64,000 nt of DNA. Origin: Sclerodactyla briareus (Eukaryota; Echinodermata; Holothuroidea; Dendrochirotida; Sclerodactylidae). Shown piece by piece: positions 25,768-39,400 of the stretch. The notes under the pieces were generated by a model. The model was not told where the DNA came from. It ran no database searches and worked only from the letters and a program-made list of their open reading frames with translations. A program made the position numbers and the translations under genes. Numbering within the stretch: position 1 is the first letter of the stretch; each line of letters begins with the position of its first letter. The stretch covers positions 1 through 64,000 of the forward strand of contig JAODTK010003555.1 of the NCBI GenBank assembly GCA_026419785.1, in the 5' to 3' direction.

Positions 25768-26210
25768 AACTACCCTCAATTTGGGCACCTGTCGTATTAC
25801 CTAGCAACACTAAATTGTTGCCTAAGCTGGTAGCCTAATACGAAAAAAATCGGCTAATGTTTCCAGGCTTCATGACTGTTCCTCGTTCTTCATTAGTCAC
25901 AATAGCAAATTTTTCAGTAGCATTGAGGTATCTTCTGAGGTGATATACTTAACTGAGAAAAAAAGTTCTGATTTTAAGTGGCAGGTCCGAACCAGTCAAT
26001 GCGCAAATTTGAGAGGGTGTTCGACTACTAAATGAAAAATTACTGATTTTGTTATTCTACAATTTTCCTGATATTCACAGATATGGCCGTGTAGTATCAT
26101 TTTGAAGAGCGTATAAGGAATGTGATTCTAATGTTATTTTATGGATCGGGTCAATAAAAGGAAATTATAGCAGTCAGAGTGGTAGGTGCGCAAATTGAGG
26201 AGGACCATGA
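25768..26210. repeat. Possible inverted-repeat (MITE-like) element
   Basis: Left arm taccctcaatttgggcacc (about 25772-25790) is nearly the reverse complement of ggtgcgcaaattgaggagga (about 26188-26207). A second right-type arm, tgcgcaaatttgagagggtg, sits near 25999-26018. Spacing is 240 or 435 bp. No target-site duplication was confirmed. Confidence 0.35.
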
Positions 26211-26439
26211 TACTGTCCCTGATACTGGGGTCTAACTATAAATCCAAATTGATCATGAAGGAGGATATAAAGAGGACTTTTTTTTTTCCTTTGTCCAGAT
26301 AATCTGCTGTTCTTATGGCATCACAGTGCATAATGCACATGGACTGCAGGAGTCTACCAGTGGCCTTCTTCTCCGCATCCACATTTAATATGTGTTCAGA
26401 TAGCTATTGATTTACTAGCTGCAAATATAAATTAATTGA

Positions 26440-26570
26440 AAAACAGTCCAATTGGACTCCCGCAGGAAAGAAAGGGCAAATAGAGGACGTAAAAAATGGA
26501 AAGTGGATGGAGATGATTCGATCTGTGGTCTTTCGTTACACGTGTGAACCTACCAGTAAGGCACAGTGAA
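26440..26570 (-). mobile_element. tRNA-derived SINE head
   Basis: The minus strand reads a tRNA-like 5' part: A-box-like tgccttactggtagg (complement of about 26550-26564), then gtaacgaaagaccacagatcg and a B-box-like cagatcgaatcatc (complement of about 26512-26525). The GTAAC-GAAAG-TCGAATC order is typical of tRNA-derived SINE heads. Body and 3' end toward lower coordinates are not defined. Confidence 0.5.
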
Positions 26571-29500
26571 GAGGTGAGACCTGAGATCTCTGCACATTGA
26601 AGCGATTTCAAAGAACGAAAAGATAAACAAAATGTGACGGTCTCGCTCCCTCTGTGGTTGGGGCCTCCTCATGCTAAGACAGCCAATATATCAATATTTG
26701 GCAGGTGCTGGAGGTGGCACGTATTTGCTGTAAATCTTAGAGCTAGCACTACCGCCGCTGACAGCTGCGGGAAATGAGGCGATTAGTTAAATAGCATATT
26801 GCCCCACAGTGGTGATCGTTTATTTTCTTCTTTCTGTTGCTTCTCATTTTCCTATGCTGGATGCATGTCTACTAAGATTGTTGGAGTGGAGTGAGATAGT
26901 GTGGTTTTAGGATTCAGGTTTTTACTAACCTTATTGGCGCTTATTCGGGTCATATTGTGCGATTCGAGAGGTGATTCCATTTTAACAAATCGAAACCACA
27001 GGGGTCACCTGCACCATTCCGTTGCATGACCAGCCATAGTGAAAACAGTACCAGGATTTGAACAGAGGGACGTTTTGACAATTTCTGAGAATCTTGACTA
27101 CTTATAAACCCTATTACTGTAATTTTGGTTTGATTTCTTTGTACCCTCGTTGAAAAACAGTAGAAACTACGTTTCAAAAACAAGTAACCTGTCAGTGGAT
27201 TAGGACTCACACACGAATTACAGGGTTACTGTAATCATCAAAACCTGCAAAAATCACTGGATCTCATAAGTTTGGAATGTCTGTCAGTTAAATCTCCGAA
27301 AGAATTCCACTGTAGACGGTTCTCGAGGACCATCAAGTGAGGTTATGTATTGATTTATTATTACAAGACGCTAACCAGAGGGGACGGAGCGAAGAAAATT
27401 AGTAATAGCTCTTGGCCTGCTTTCGGGAGTGGTCCGTTTGGGGCTCCCTCCTCTTTGCCTATAACTATAACCCACCGGCCTCCACGTACGGAGTTTGCGT
27501 GGGTGCACATTCTATGGTTGATTTCACGCGGAGGGTGAAATGCTTCATTAGAGTATGATCTGGTAATGCATTGCACATTAGGCATGTCCATCTAACGGTC
27601 TTATTGAAGACTTCCTTGTATTTTCCCCCACGGCTGAGGGTAAGAAGACTTTGAAAAATGGAACCACACACTGAACAATGTTTGAATAGGAGAATGTATA
27701 AGAGTGCATCTCACTATGATGAGATCAGTGCCTAGAATATACGACTCGTAGCAAGTAGGTTGCGGGCCCGGAGACTAGCTTTCGGAAGGTGAAAATGAAA
27801 AAAAAGTTAACAATCACAACATTTTTTGTGTTTGCAGTTTACGAAATTGCACCCCAGGGCTTGAAAAGATGAAGCCATGGTGGGAATTGGAGTTGGTGCA
27901 GTCAGGATCTCATCCATCTAATATATAATAAGCCCAAGTCTAATGCCACATCATCACTTTACATTTTAATGATTTGCGAAGAAAGATTGGTCCGCACTTC
28001 TCTGCCCATTTGATTAAGTCAAGTGATCTGGACCTCTTCCTGCTTGCTAATATACATGTATAGTATACCTGGATAGTCCCGGACACTTGGGTGAAAAGCG
28101 GCAGGTTTTTTCGTCGAAACGCAACGTTACCGTAGCAAACGATAACAGAACAGTTTCGCGGAACTTATGGAGGGAATTTTCAGCCACACTGGTATTGTAT
28201 TACGGGTGAGAGTACTTACACAAAATATGGCCGAATAAGGGATTTAGACTCGTTTTAGACAGTGACCTTCATCGTTGCATATTGTTGCTTCAAGTTTCGG
28301 AAACTGTGATAGTGTGATTGTATGGAATGCATATGAATGCATACATAGTTACGTACTGAATGGTATGTGCCGCTTCTAGCCCGGGTTTAGTATCGGTTGT
28401 CAGCGACGGGACGGCCTGGGAAATATCGAATCCTTCTGAATTCATCATTTTGAAAAGTTCGATTGTTGAAATCTATAGTTATACTTGTTACACACCCTAC
28501 TCGACAATTTTGAGTGCATTTCCTCTGTATTTTTGCTATTGGAAATCTTAGGAAAAATTGACACGAGGACTGAAAAGTGTCCGACTGTCCGGCTACTGCC
28601 GGGGACCAGTATGTACTGCTACATTCCCCATTCCTGCAATTTTATAACATTCAGGCAAAGGCATTCAACCACTGGCCACTGAGGGGGCTTTTTTGGGGGG
28701 GGGAGGGGGAGGGGGGGCAAGACCCCCAAATATCCATACATAACTTTTCGGTGATTACACAAAGAATTGTCATCAGTGCTTCCGACCCCAACTTGTTTCA
28801 GTTACCAAGCAACTTTCAACGAGTAGTTGTGGTCCTGGAATAGGCAAGTGGAAAAAGATGGTTACCGGATGAGCCCATAGCCGGTGTCTGAATTGCCATG
28901 GCGGCACAGACTCTGGGGTCATCAGAGACGGAAAGATGGAAAGATAGAGAGGTTTGGGGAGAGGAGATGTGGGAGACAGTTACCTCGGAGAGAGAGGAGA
29001 AGGAAATGGGAGAAAGGAGGACACGCTCAGATTATGAGAGGGCAGTGTTGAGGGCAGGTTCATGCTTTCGTAAGAATCACAATTCCCCCATTCCCTTCCC
29101 CAAACTGAGAAAGTTTGGACGGGGCCACCTGACCCTGAAGTGGCGTCACACTCATCTGCTAATGGGACGGCGATGGAAAAAACATGTCGCATTACATACA
29201 GTGTGCCAATTTTTGGCCGTTGCCTTTACCGGATAGTGTTGAAACTATATCTATTACCAACAGCAGCCAATCAGGCAACAACTTGTCGGAGGTGCGTACC
29301 AATTGATGGTTCCTTCGTCAATTGTGACTGCTCACGGGAGTGTGTCTATGACTAATGTGCAAGTGGCCAATGAGTCAAGTAAATCATCCAGCGCTTAAAG
29401 ACGTCAGTGCCATTGTGTCGAGACTAGAATTTTATCTATGGTCGTTAATGACCATAAGTTCCCAGCGGGGCCCGAGAGAATCTGTCCATCAAAATCATTT

Positions 29501-31289
29501 AACTCTATCCCCCATCGTCATAAAATCTGTGTAGGGGCTTTAGTTCAGCCTGAATGTTTTATGACCTTTACTCACATCGTTATATAATGGAAGGAAAGTA
29601 TCGATGGTATCCATTTAGATTCAATGGTGCTTACGTTGCATGTTGGCAGTTAGCGAAGCGATTCTCATACAGTAGGATTGACCTTATAATCTCTGTTTCT
29701 CATGGAAAAGGGAGGGCTGTTTTTCTCTTGAAAAAACTGGTGTTTCCTCTTATGAAATAGACTGTTTTGAGTGGTCCACTAGGTTAACTGTTGTATCCTC
29801 CCTTTACCCTCTTGTATTGTTTTCAAGGGATCTTTTTCAGTTCCACAATGTCATGTGAAACGAATTCAACAGGTGACTACTGGGATTTTTGATACACCAT
29901 GTATAGGTAACTTTCGTGGACCAACACAACAGTGTATTTTATTCAAATTACCCCACATGGACTATTGCCACCCACCGTACAGGGCTAGCACCAGACCAAA
30001 AATTTCATGGGTCGAACCTAGGTTTTCAGACCCCTTAAAAATCCACATCTTGAATCTAAGGCGTCCAGCTCTTTTTCAAGGGGTTTCATCAAGAGAGTCA
30101 GCATTTTGTAATGCATTACTTGCAGCCAGGGAACTGATGTTGCTCGTCATTTACTAGCCTAGGCCTATATCATTTTTACCCAGTTAAGCCTGCCCCACAG
30201 TCAAGAGGGACGTACCCAATCCAACAAATTTAGCAGAGTGCATCACAATCTAATCTTCATACCCAAGTATGATTTTAAGATGCTTTAGGAAATCAGCCAG
30301 TATAAGCTGCAGGCTAGACCATACAATATACTGCTTACCAATCAATCTATATTGAAAAAATGCTCGGTCAACCATCGTGTAAGTGCTCACATGGGTGATA
30401 TTAGCACTTGTAACAGTAGCACATTAGAGGCCCTACCACCTTGTACTTGCCTGTACGTGATGTTGTTCTGTTTAATGACAACTGACAGAGTCAGAGGGGA
30501 AGTTTCTTACAGAATAACAATCATTAATATATATCTCTACGTAGCTCAATCATGACCCCAAGTTGCCCCCAACCCTTGTCTTAAGGCCTGACGTTTTAAT
30601 GTTGTTATAGGTATCGTACGCTGACTACACTTCAGCAACAAACACAAAAACTAGAGTGAGCTAAGCTCAGATGTTCATAGCAGGCACACCCTGTATTTAA
30701 GCTAAAGTCCTAGGGCCTGTGGTACTGCCTAGGCCTTGCCACGGACAGACATAGCATTAAGAAATCTTGGAGTTGGTTGTAAATAGCCTAAAATCCCTTA
30801 TAAACTTTTGGCACTTGCAGGTACAGTATAGTGGAAGTAGCTGTATAAAACTAAACTTAAAGTAGCCCATGCCCTCATCGTCGATAGCTTCAGCTTGAGA
30901 GACCAATGTTAGGCCTAGTGTTATTCTTTAGTACACTTGAGTGGCTTGAGGTTCTTCCCACCTTGTTCTTCTCTCCATCAATCACTCTTTGATGCTGCGC
31001 GCCTAGTGTCCAGTGTTCCCTCTAGCAAGTACTCGCTGATGGACACAAGCAGTCATTTGGTTTCAACCATCAGTTTTGATCCAGCTGTCCGCCTATTCGC
31101 CAGCTAATGCAGCTGACCTTTCATTGTCAAAACCTCTCGATTGAATGCAAAGGGGCAGAGAAAAGAAAAAAGTTGTTGTCCCTTCAATTCCATGAAAAAA
31201 TGAGCAGCTTATCATTCACCTGGGAAAACGTGACAAAAACTATGGACGGTTGTCGGCTCAAACTCCTAGACTCCATTCGTCCGCTTGGG
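26571..31289. other. Scrib intron, no gene seen
   Basis: 4.7 kb without a recognisable exon, RNA gene or dispersed repeat. A G-rich tract lies at about 28693-28718 and a purine-rich stretch at 28925-29030. Open frames here show no family resemblance. Confidence 0.4.
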
Positions 31290-33870
31290 TTACATCTAGA
31301 ATCTGATCCGAGTTTACTAATTTATCCCCGCAACACTGTAAGTGTTCGGGGATTATGGTTTGGCCGTAGTTTCCCCCTGTTGCCCGCCGTCTCCGCCGCC
31401 GCCGGAAAACTTTAGGCGTTAGCGCTCTTCATTCTTTAAACACTTGATCCGATTGACCAAAAACTGTGGTACACATGTCCGTATGCTAAAATCTGGATAA
31501 GTTCGAAAAATGGCTATATCGGATATGTTGCCCTCATTTTGCAGGTTTTACGCAAAATTTCAAGTGCGTGCGGATTTAACGAAACGTGGTGGTTGTGGTA
31601 GTTGTTGGAGCCGGAAATCATGGTGACAATTCAAGGTAATCCGAGGGTCAAGTTTGCATTGGTTTGGCCAGTAGCCTACTCTATAGCAGAATGTATGTGA
31701 TATTTCAAAATTCATTTGATTTTCATGAAAACTTGTGACTAGGAACTATTCAGTGCCGATGGAATTTCCTAATGTGGCCGAGGTCACCGTAGGTGGCATC
31801 TTGCATGACTATTTGCATAATATGTTGGCTCAATCAGCAATAGGCAAAATTTAAAACTTCGTTGGATTCTCACGAAAAACTTGGTGAGTAGGACTTTCAA
31901 ACCGTCCCGACTTAAAATTTATTCCAATTGCATATTAAATCATGAAGGTCATTATGTGTGGTTAATTTACATATTAGTTAACATAATTAGAATAAATGCA
32001 GTATTGTCTCAACTTTTAGGGATTTTGACGAAACCTTGTGAATAGGACCCGCTACTACCAGTCCTGATAAACTTATTCAATAGCCCATCAAGATCCACTG
32101 AGGGTAAATTTGTGGGGACTAAATTTGCAGATTAGTTGTCCTCGATCGTCAAAATGATGAGTTTTAATCCTTTTTTCGCAATAACATTGGACAGTTCATT
32201 GGAATGCAAATGCTTCTAGGAGTGGATGATCCACATGGAGTGTTGGAACAATTTTATTAAAACCGCATGTCATTGAAGGCATTAAAGGTTCACTTAGGGG
32301 GCAAAAAACGATTTTAGTACTTTTTCAGGCAATAGCACTGGGTGTGTTCATCAGAATGCAAAATGCTCATAGGAGGGGAATCACATGGCCAGAAGTAACA
32401 ATTCTCATAAAACTGGCATATCATTTAAGGTAATTCGGGGTCACTTAGGGGTCAATCAAAAAAACTGATTTTGGGCTATAATCAGAGAATTGAATATCTG
32501 CGAAAGGCTGGGGATGGTCACCATTGTGATATAATGTTGGACCCTCCATGTGGTTGACTTCTGACCTGAATTTGACCTCTGTCGGGTGTAGTCATGGGGT
32601 TAAAGGTTTGAATCTTGATAAATGTTCTTATTTAAGGAGTTACGGGCAAAAAAAAAAAAGTAGACGAAACCTGTATTTTTGGCTATGTGATAAACCTTTG
32701 TTTGTTTGATGGGGGGAGGACAACAACTCCCGACGTTCGATCGGACATTACTGTGGTAGTACAAGGGGTCAAAGTTCAATTTTATACCTTCTTTCGCAAT
32801 TACACATTGGACATGTTCATTGGAATGCATATGCTCTAGGAGTGGATGCATCAAATGGAGTGTAACAAATTTAAAAAAACACCGCAATGTCATTGGAGGT
32901 CATTAAATGGTCCCTTAGGGGTCAAAAACTGATTTAGTATTTTTCGCAATAGGCATGGGTGCTGTTCATCAGGGAAATGCCAAAAAGTCCTAGGAGTGGA
33001 TATGTGTATCACATGGAGAGTAACAATTTCTTAAAAAAGTCATATCATGAAAGGTCATTTGGGGTCACTTAGGGGTCACTCAAAAACTGTTTTTTGGCTG
33101 TAATCGGAGGAATTGAAATCTGCGAAGGCTGCATGGTTCACCATTGTGATTTACAATTGTTGACCTGCATGTGTGTGACCTCTGACCTTGAATTTTGAAC
33201 GCTGTAGGGTGGTCATGGTGCGGTGAAGGTCGAATCTTTGACTAATGTGCTTAGTTTAAGGGATTTTGTTACGGGCAACAAAAAATAGAAACTGGTTAAT
33301 TTTTGGATATGTGATTAGCTTTGTGGCTTTAGGGAGAGAGAGAAACAAACTCCCGCTTCGATTCGGACAATTACTTTGGTAGTTACAGGGTGTCAAAGTG
33401 TCACATTTTATACCTTTTTCGCAATACACATTGGGACATGTTCATTGGATGCAAAATATGCTTCTAGGCGTGGACTGCATCACATGGAGTTGTAACATTT
33501 CCATAAAAACCGCCATGTCCATAAGGTCATTAAAGGTCACTTAGGGGTCAAAAACTGATTTTAGTACTTCTTTCGCAATGCTGGGTGTGTTCCAAATGCC
33601 AAATGCTCCTAGGGGTGGATGTATACATGGAGGATGAGTAACAACTTTCAATAAAAACTGAATATAAGTAAAGAGTCATTCGAGGTCACTTAGGGGCAAA
33701 ACCTGTTTTTTGGCACCCTAATTCGCGAATTGACTATCTGCGAAGGCTGGATGGTTCACCATTGTGATATAATTGTTGACCGCATGTGTGTGACCTCTGA
33801 CCGAAGTTGACCTCTGTCGGGGTGGCCATGTGGTTAAAGGTCGAAGCTTGAATAAAAGTGCTTATTTAGG
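31290..33870 (+). repeat. Repeat family B, copy 2 (left inverted arm)
   Basis: Starts with a GC-rich head ('gtaagtgttcggggattatgg', 'gtctccgccgccgccgg', 31335-31405), followed by ~700 bp with 'cgaaacgtggtggttg' and 'ttggtgagtagga', then about 2.7 tandem ~620-bp units. The phrase 'ggt(t/g)aaaggt' recurs at about 32598, 33222 and 33832. The same composite appears as the reverse complement at 40925-43510 and ends at the same internal phase. Confidence 0.75.
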
Positions 33871-34691
33871 GACGCAATTTGTCCGGGGCTGTAGGGGTTG
33901 CCTCATACCAATTAACAATGAATTATGGAATGACCCATTTACCAGTACACAGTGTCGCTTCACAAGTAGAGGTAAATGTCTTCTTTCCACGAATATGGCC
34001 GGTTTCAGGTTCACCAAATTTCTGGAATAGAGAACTGCGGGGATATTATCCGTCTGGCGGTTTACCAGCCGAACCCATTTTATAGTTTATACTGTCAGAC
34101 ATTAACTTTTCTACGTCCATACTTTTGAACCGGTGCACTTGATGCAGGCTCTCCAAAGATTGTATCCCAAGGTACATGTGGCGCCCTCTCGTACAAAAGA
34201 TTCGCGTATTATGGGACGAGGTCCAGTCCAGGAAGCGGACCCCCGTTATAATGCTGCTTGTATCTCAGCCGGACACGCTATATGGCATTCTTCCTCCGGT
34301 TCATTGTAAGGACCTTAAAATGATGCTTGCCTTCCTCCTGTGTACATTCTCCCTTCAAACCCTCTCGGTTCGTGAGGTATCCATACCAGAGGACTTGTTC
34401 ATTTGCTTGTCATTCTTTCTCTCTCGAGTAGAAAGTGGACACATTTTCAAAGTTATACCTGTGACAAGCACAATATAGCATTGGGAGGAGGAAGCATCAA
34501 AATAGGATGAATATGTCCAAAGGCTGTTGGTCCAGTGGCCAGGAAGGGAAAAAAAAAGTTGAAAGATCAACATTTAAAGAACACAACTGAATAGGAAGTC
34601 ACATTCGGGTGTTCCACAGCTTAAAAGGGTGTTGAAGTCTATAATACACAACTCAGTTCATAAAGATCCGGCATCTCCCCTCCCCTCGCAG
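33871..34691. other. Scrib intron
   Basis: No gene seen. Ends in a pyrimidine-rich acceptor (34676-34691). Confidence 0.5.
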
Positions 34692-34834
34692 GAAATTGGG
34701 AAATTGCCAATTGACGTGTTTGGACATCTCGGGAGAATGGACTGGAGTCACCTGACTGAGGAATTTTGGTCTGAGGAGCCTGACGGAACCTGACACCTCT
34801 ACAGAACTGTTGGAAGAGGTTCCTGAAGGCATTG
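34692..34834 (+). CDS. scrib: Scribble exon B (two LRRs)
   Basis: Acceptor ctcccctcgcag ends at 34691 and donor gtgagc starts at 34835. With indels allowed the exon reads EIGKLP, then L-T-C-L-D-I-S, ENGLES, then L-R-S-L-T and LLEEVPEGI, ending on the first base of a Gly codon. Human Scribble reads ELGNLRRLVCLDVSENRLEELP and then LLRRLPDGIG here. About four frame breaks occur, the middle of the exon (about 34760-34800) being the most garbled. It continues exon A in phase 0 and is separated from it by a 29-kb intron. A G-rich tract (34875-34895) follows the donor by about 40 bases. Confidence 0.82.
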
Positions 34835-36392
34835 GTGAGCTGTCATCTTATTAGTGCTTCAAATTTACCAGAGGAGGGGGGGGGAGGGGTGGTTGACCTC
34901 TCTCCCACATATCTATGGTAGTGAAGGGTCAGTCTTTTACTGGACAATTCCTGCTTACGATTTGCTGAATGTTGCATAAGCACCAGACAGGAATCGCTTG
35001 CTTGCTTGCAGCTGGCATTCAGGTTAGTAAGGGGTGGAACTGTTAAGCTTGTATTCCTTTATCGGGGTTTCGCGCGGTGGATGCAAAACTGGGAAAGTCA
35101 TGGAATTTCAATCAATAAAATCCAGGCTGTGAAATTCAGTGAAAAGTTGTGGAGTCTTGGAAAAGTAAGGAAATTTTAATGAAAAGTGATTTGTCACGTT
35201 CTCACAGATGTTTTGCTGTGTTGCTTTGGCTCTTTCTTAGATGTCCAGTTGAGATGAGAATCTCTGTTCGAGAATGTCATAGAGAAGGCCATGGAAACCC
35301 TTTATTTGGGCAGACCACAGACCGAGCGACTGGTGTTGGCAGAACACCCCAGAGGATGTGTGTACCAATAAATACTATACAATTAACTTTCTGCATCCTC
35401 GTATAGCGTGTGCGATGTCGTAAGAGGAGAACATGAAAAATGTAGATTAATCCTACTGAAACCTACAACCATGTAGTCATTGTGATTCACATATGGATGA
35501 AAAAGAAGAAATTTCAAATTTCCAAATTGTTTTGTCTTCTGCCGGGTTTCCATGTCCTGTAATCAGCATGCTATAATAAAAAGTTCATTAGGAAAAATAG
35601 AGGATCTTTTTTCAGACAAAACAAAAAAAAAAAAAATGAAGCAGGCTCTTAATAATCTAGGACAATTATTAGATTGTCATGGTAGTAGCTCCCACCCACC
35701 TTTCCAGAACTCATGCTCAATCAAGTGCTGAGTGATCAGGTTTTCTTTGTTTTTTTTCGCTGTATGAAAATATTGAAAAATTTACAAACTGTTTTCAAGA
35801 TTGATTTCATAATTTTGTGATTCACAAGGACACATGTATTCATTTGAGCATGAGCAGTGGTGATGATTGTGGTGTTAAATATGGGCGGGGGGGGGGGGAT
35901 AACCCCGTTCCCTAAAACAGTTCCAGTGTGAAAAAAAAAATCATAGCCAATGTGCCATTTTCCCAATTCCCCCAAGGCTCGCCCCCATGCATCTTGATTT
36001 TGGGAGACATAACTGGGCAAAAGCACATGTAGTGTATTGTTGTCACGGGTGAGTCAAATTATTTCTTTGGTTGCTTGAAGAGAAAACTTTTGACCATTTG
36101 GTAACTTCCAATCAACTTGTATCATATATTTTGTATTGCAGTATTTAGTTAGCTGTTACCACCAGAACGCTCTTTTTTTTCTCTGAACGGGCACTAAAAA
36201 TACAATGTGCACAATAATTGTCATTTTAGAGAATGTGTGGTGTCCATGGACTAAGCCAGCAGCCAATTAGGCTCTTTGCGAGAAGGTTCAATGATGTGAA
36301 CGTCAATAATTAAGCTATCGCTAGAGGACTAAGATGCAGCCATGTGTATTTTGTTGTCGGATTGGGTATTTCTCTCTTTTACAACCTTCTAG
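34835..36392. other. Scrib intron
   Basis: G-rich runs at 34875-34895 and 35884-35899, A runs near 35623-35637. No gene seen. Confidence 0.5.
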
Positions 36393-36460
36393 GTACCTTG
36401 AAGAGCTGATTATTCTGAAAGGACCAGAACAGGTAGTGGTACTAACACCTGCATAGGAAG
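36393..36460 (+). CDS. scrib: Scribble exon C (short LRR exon)
   Basis: 68-base exon between acceptor tacaaccttctag (ends 36392) and donor gtaagg (starts 36461). After two indels it reads LIILK, DQNR, VVLTPAIG, matching human LSILKVDQNRL and the following TEAIG. Phase fits: exon B ends ATT-G and this exon begins GT-ACC, restoring Gly. It ends with two bases that join the T of exon D to make Ser-Cys. The short size and frame breaks hide it from simple ORF finding; identification rests on the flanking exons and the DQNR motif. Confidence 0.8.
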
Positions 36461-39400
36461 GTAAGGCACAGGGCTACAATTAAGGTTTGAAAGGGGCAAG
36501 CGTCATTTGTTCACTTCTCCAAGGGCAAAAAAAAGAGACCAAAATTGCTACTGGTTCAATGTGCTATTCTGGGTTTGGCATTGGAGGCCAAATGGCCTTG
36601 GAAAGAAGGGCCAATTTTTTAGGCGCGTAGTAAGGCCATAGCCGAAAATCCGATGGCAATGCTTGTGGCCTCTGGTCGGATTTCCAGCCCTGAAGGACAG
36701 AACAGAATAGGATAGCCTCAGGATGCGGCTGAACTGAATAGAGAGCGCAGAAACAATGGCATGATGTAAATGAGCAAGAGGTGCATGCTATATGACAAGG
36801 TGTGACAAGCCACTGATTATCCGCCCTGGGGTATCTGAGAATGCTGTGTTGTGTTGTGTTGTGATATGTCTTCGATATGGACAAGAAGGTTTACGAAGGA
36901 CTCGGATGAGCGTTTTTCGGATATCAGATCAGTCTTCATGCTTTAGACCCCCCTCTGAACTGGAGTAGGAGGCAGAACAGGCCGGAACTGCTTCTCATCG
37001 GTCCTAATGAAGGGGGGACCATTACTCTGTAAGAACCTATGAGAAGAAACAGCTTCTAGCTACAGTCAAAATCCCTAAAATCTGTCAGCCAAATTCGTCC
37101 GATTGTTGAGCCATGGCCAGACAGACGGTGCCACTATAAATGACGAAATTGAGTAATGAAGCGGAACTAGAATTCCCACTCAAAACTAATTCCAACTCAA
37201 AACAAGGGCTCTTCGCTAATTGGTTGGTGTAGGGAAAATTGTCTCAATGACTTCCTAAAACAGCAATATTACCAGAATCACACATCAAATTCCGCATATC
37301 TTGGCTATTGAGGGGCCAAAAGTCTCAAATTCTATCCTTGCTAATTCATGTATCTGCACTCGGCCTGGATTAAGGCTTACGTATGCTTGCTAATCATAAA
37401 CATGCAGCCTACTCGTTTTTGTTTTTCGGGGAGGTGCTGAATTGATAACATGCTCCAGGCAGAGTTGTCTCTGCTGATGTTCCCGCTCAGTCGGCATGGA
37501 AACAGAAATTGCCTGTCTGAGTCGCGATTCTTACGGGTAGGCGCTCAACCAGATGGGGATGGGTGGATTAGTATGCCGAACACAGATCCCGAGAGGTTTT
37601 TCTGGGAATTTGTTCTCTGCTGTAGTTTATCAACTCCTCCAAGGGGTACTTTGTCAGCAGAGCTGTAAGATTATATTTGCTCAATTTATTTGTCAGCGTC
37701 TCCCTGGCTTGGTATAACGATCCCTCACAGAGTTTACAGAATCTGAAGTGTTTTGCAGGGTAATTTGGGCTCATCAAACAGGCCATTAGGGAAGAAAAAA
37801 TTAACCACCAGGGTCTCCCACACTGTTCAATGGTAACACATTCCCCGTCGATCTAAGGCAAATATACAATATTGTAGAGCAAAAGAAGTGTTAGGTTTTT
37901 TTTCGCGTTCGCCTCCAACAGTTCCACGAGGATAGTGATTGAAGAGTACCTCACCTCTGGGAAAACACCGTCCAGTAGCTTCCTATACTCCCAATGTCAG
38001 CTAGTTTTCGCACTGTTACAGCTCCCAGTGCCACCCTCTTTTTGCAGTTGCTTTTTCACAGCGCCTTTATTTCTAGTAGTACACAGTATACCTAATTCAC
38101 TCAGAATTTATGTTCTTTAGCTTTGCATGGATTATTGAAAGATATCCTTCTTCACATACCACTGTGGAAGTAGTTTTGGAAGGGATTCCCTCCAAGAAAG
38201 ATTATTGGGCCAGGATTTTCATAATTTGGAGAGGGCTCATCATCTGGAAAGATCAAGTACGATTTTTTGTAGACGGCACTCCAATGGTCCCTTTGGACGG
38301 CCCTTCAATTGTAGTGTACCCTCTTCAGATCACGTAGAGGATTGGAAGAGATGGTGGTTCAAAGTCAGAACAAGGTCAAAGTATCAGACACAGGGTTCCC
38401 TATTTTTCCCCTAAAATCCATTCATCTCGACTGCACCTAATATCAGGGCATTATTCAGGGGAAAGGAAAATTTTTGTTAGATGCTTAGATAGAAATGGAA
38501 CTCCCAAGCTGCAGTGTGTTTTGTTCATTCACAGGAATATGATAATAGCTAGTAAAATGATCACCAACACGCCAACTTGACTAGCTATCCGCCTTTGCTA
38601 ATCCCAGTTGAATTACGTCCTGCCTACAGTCATGCTGACCAGCCCTCTACTAATAGACCTGCAGCGGTTCAGGATGTGTGTGCACGGTATTGAAATTGAA
38701 TTCAAAATTTCTAATAGCCAATGTTAGATCTAGAAGGACGGAAGTAGTCTCTATGAACCGGCACCAAATGTACCTTTACTCCGAATGAAACCTTATCGGC
38801 AGTAAGTATCTGTTGGGTTTATATTGCACAGGTTCTACTCAAGGTAAGATTGGTTGATGGAAGAAGAATTTATTTGTGGGTGAATTCCCGGCACAGTTCT
38901 GGACTATTTGCCTCACAATTTTCTGCACTGTGTTTCTTTGAGAATTGCCACAATTTTATTGCGATGAAGAATTACTGTACCTTACCACTAACTGTGCAAG
39001 TTATGCCAACCTACTAGCCGCTAGATCTAGCAGGTGGCAGGTAAGGCAAAAATAAATGAATTACGGTAATATTGGGTGTCTCGCCTAGGTTCCATTATTG
39101 GGGGTATGGGCCAGTTAGCAGTTTGAACTTGCTGGGATGTTCCAGTAGAGTACAGAGTGGTGCAGCTGAAATTGAAACCAAATGTATAACATTACTGATG
39201 TGCTCCCGATTATCATAAGAACATGTTACCATGGCATGTAATCTCCATACCCACAATTACCAGAGCACGTGTAAGGTTAGTGTGTTCCCAGAGGGTTAAA
39301 GGGTTTTTGGGTAAGTGTAGCTTTATTTTACACTGCGGTTTTGAATGAATGTTGCCCCTCCCGAATTAAAACAGTGTGTACACTGGCTCTTTAAATGTCA

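Noticed and set aside
26995-27075. B-box-like ctgttcaaatcctgg on the minus strand
   Set aside because: No A box at proper spacing upstream, so not called as a tRNA or SINE.
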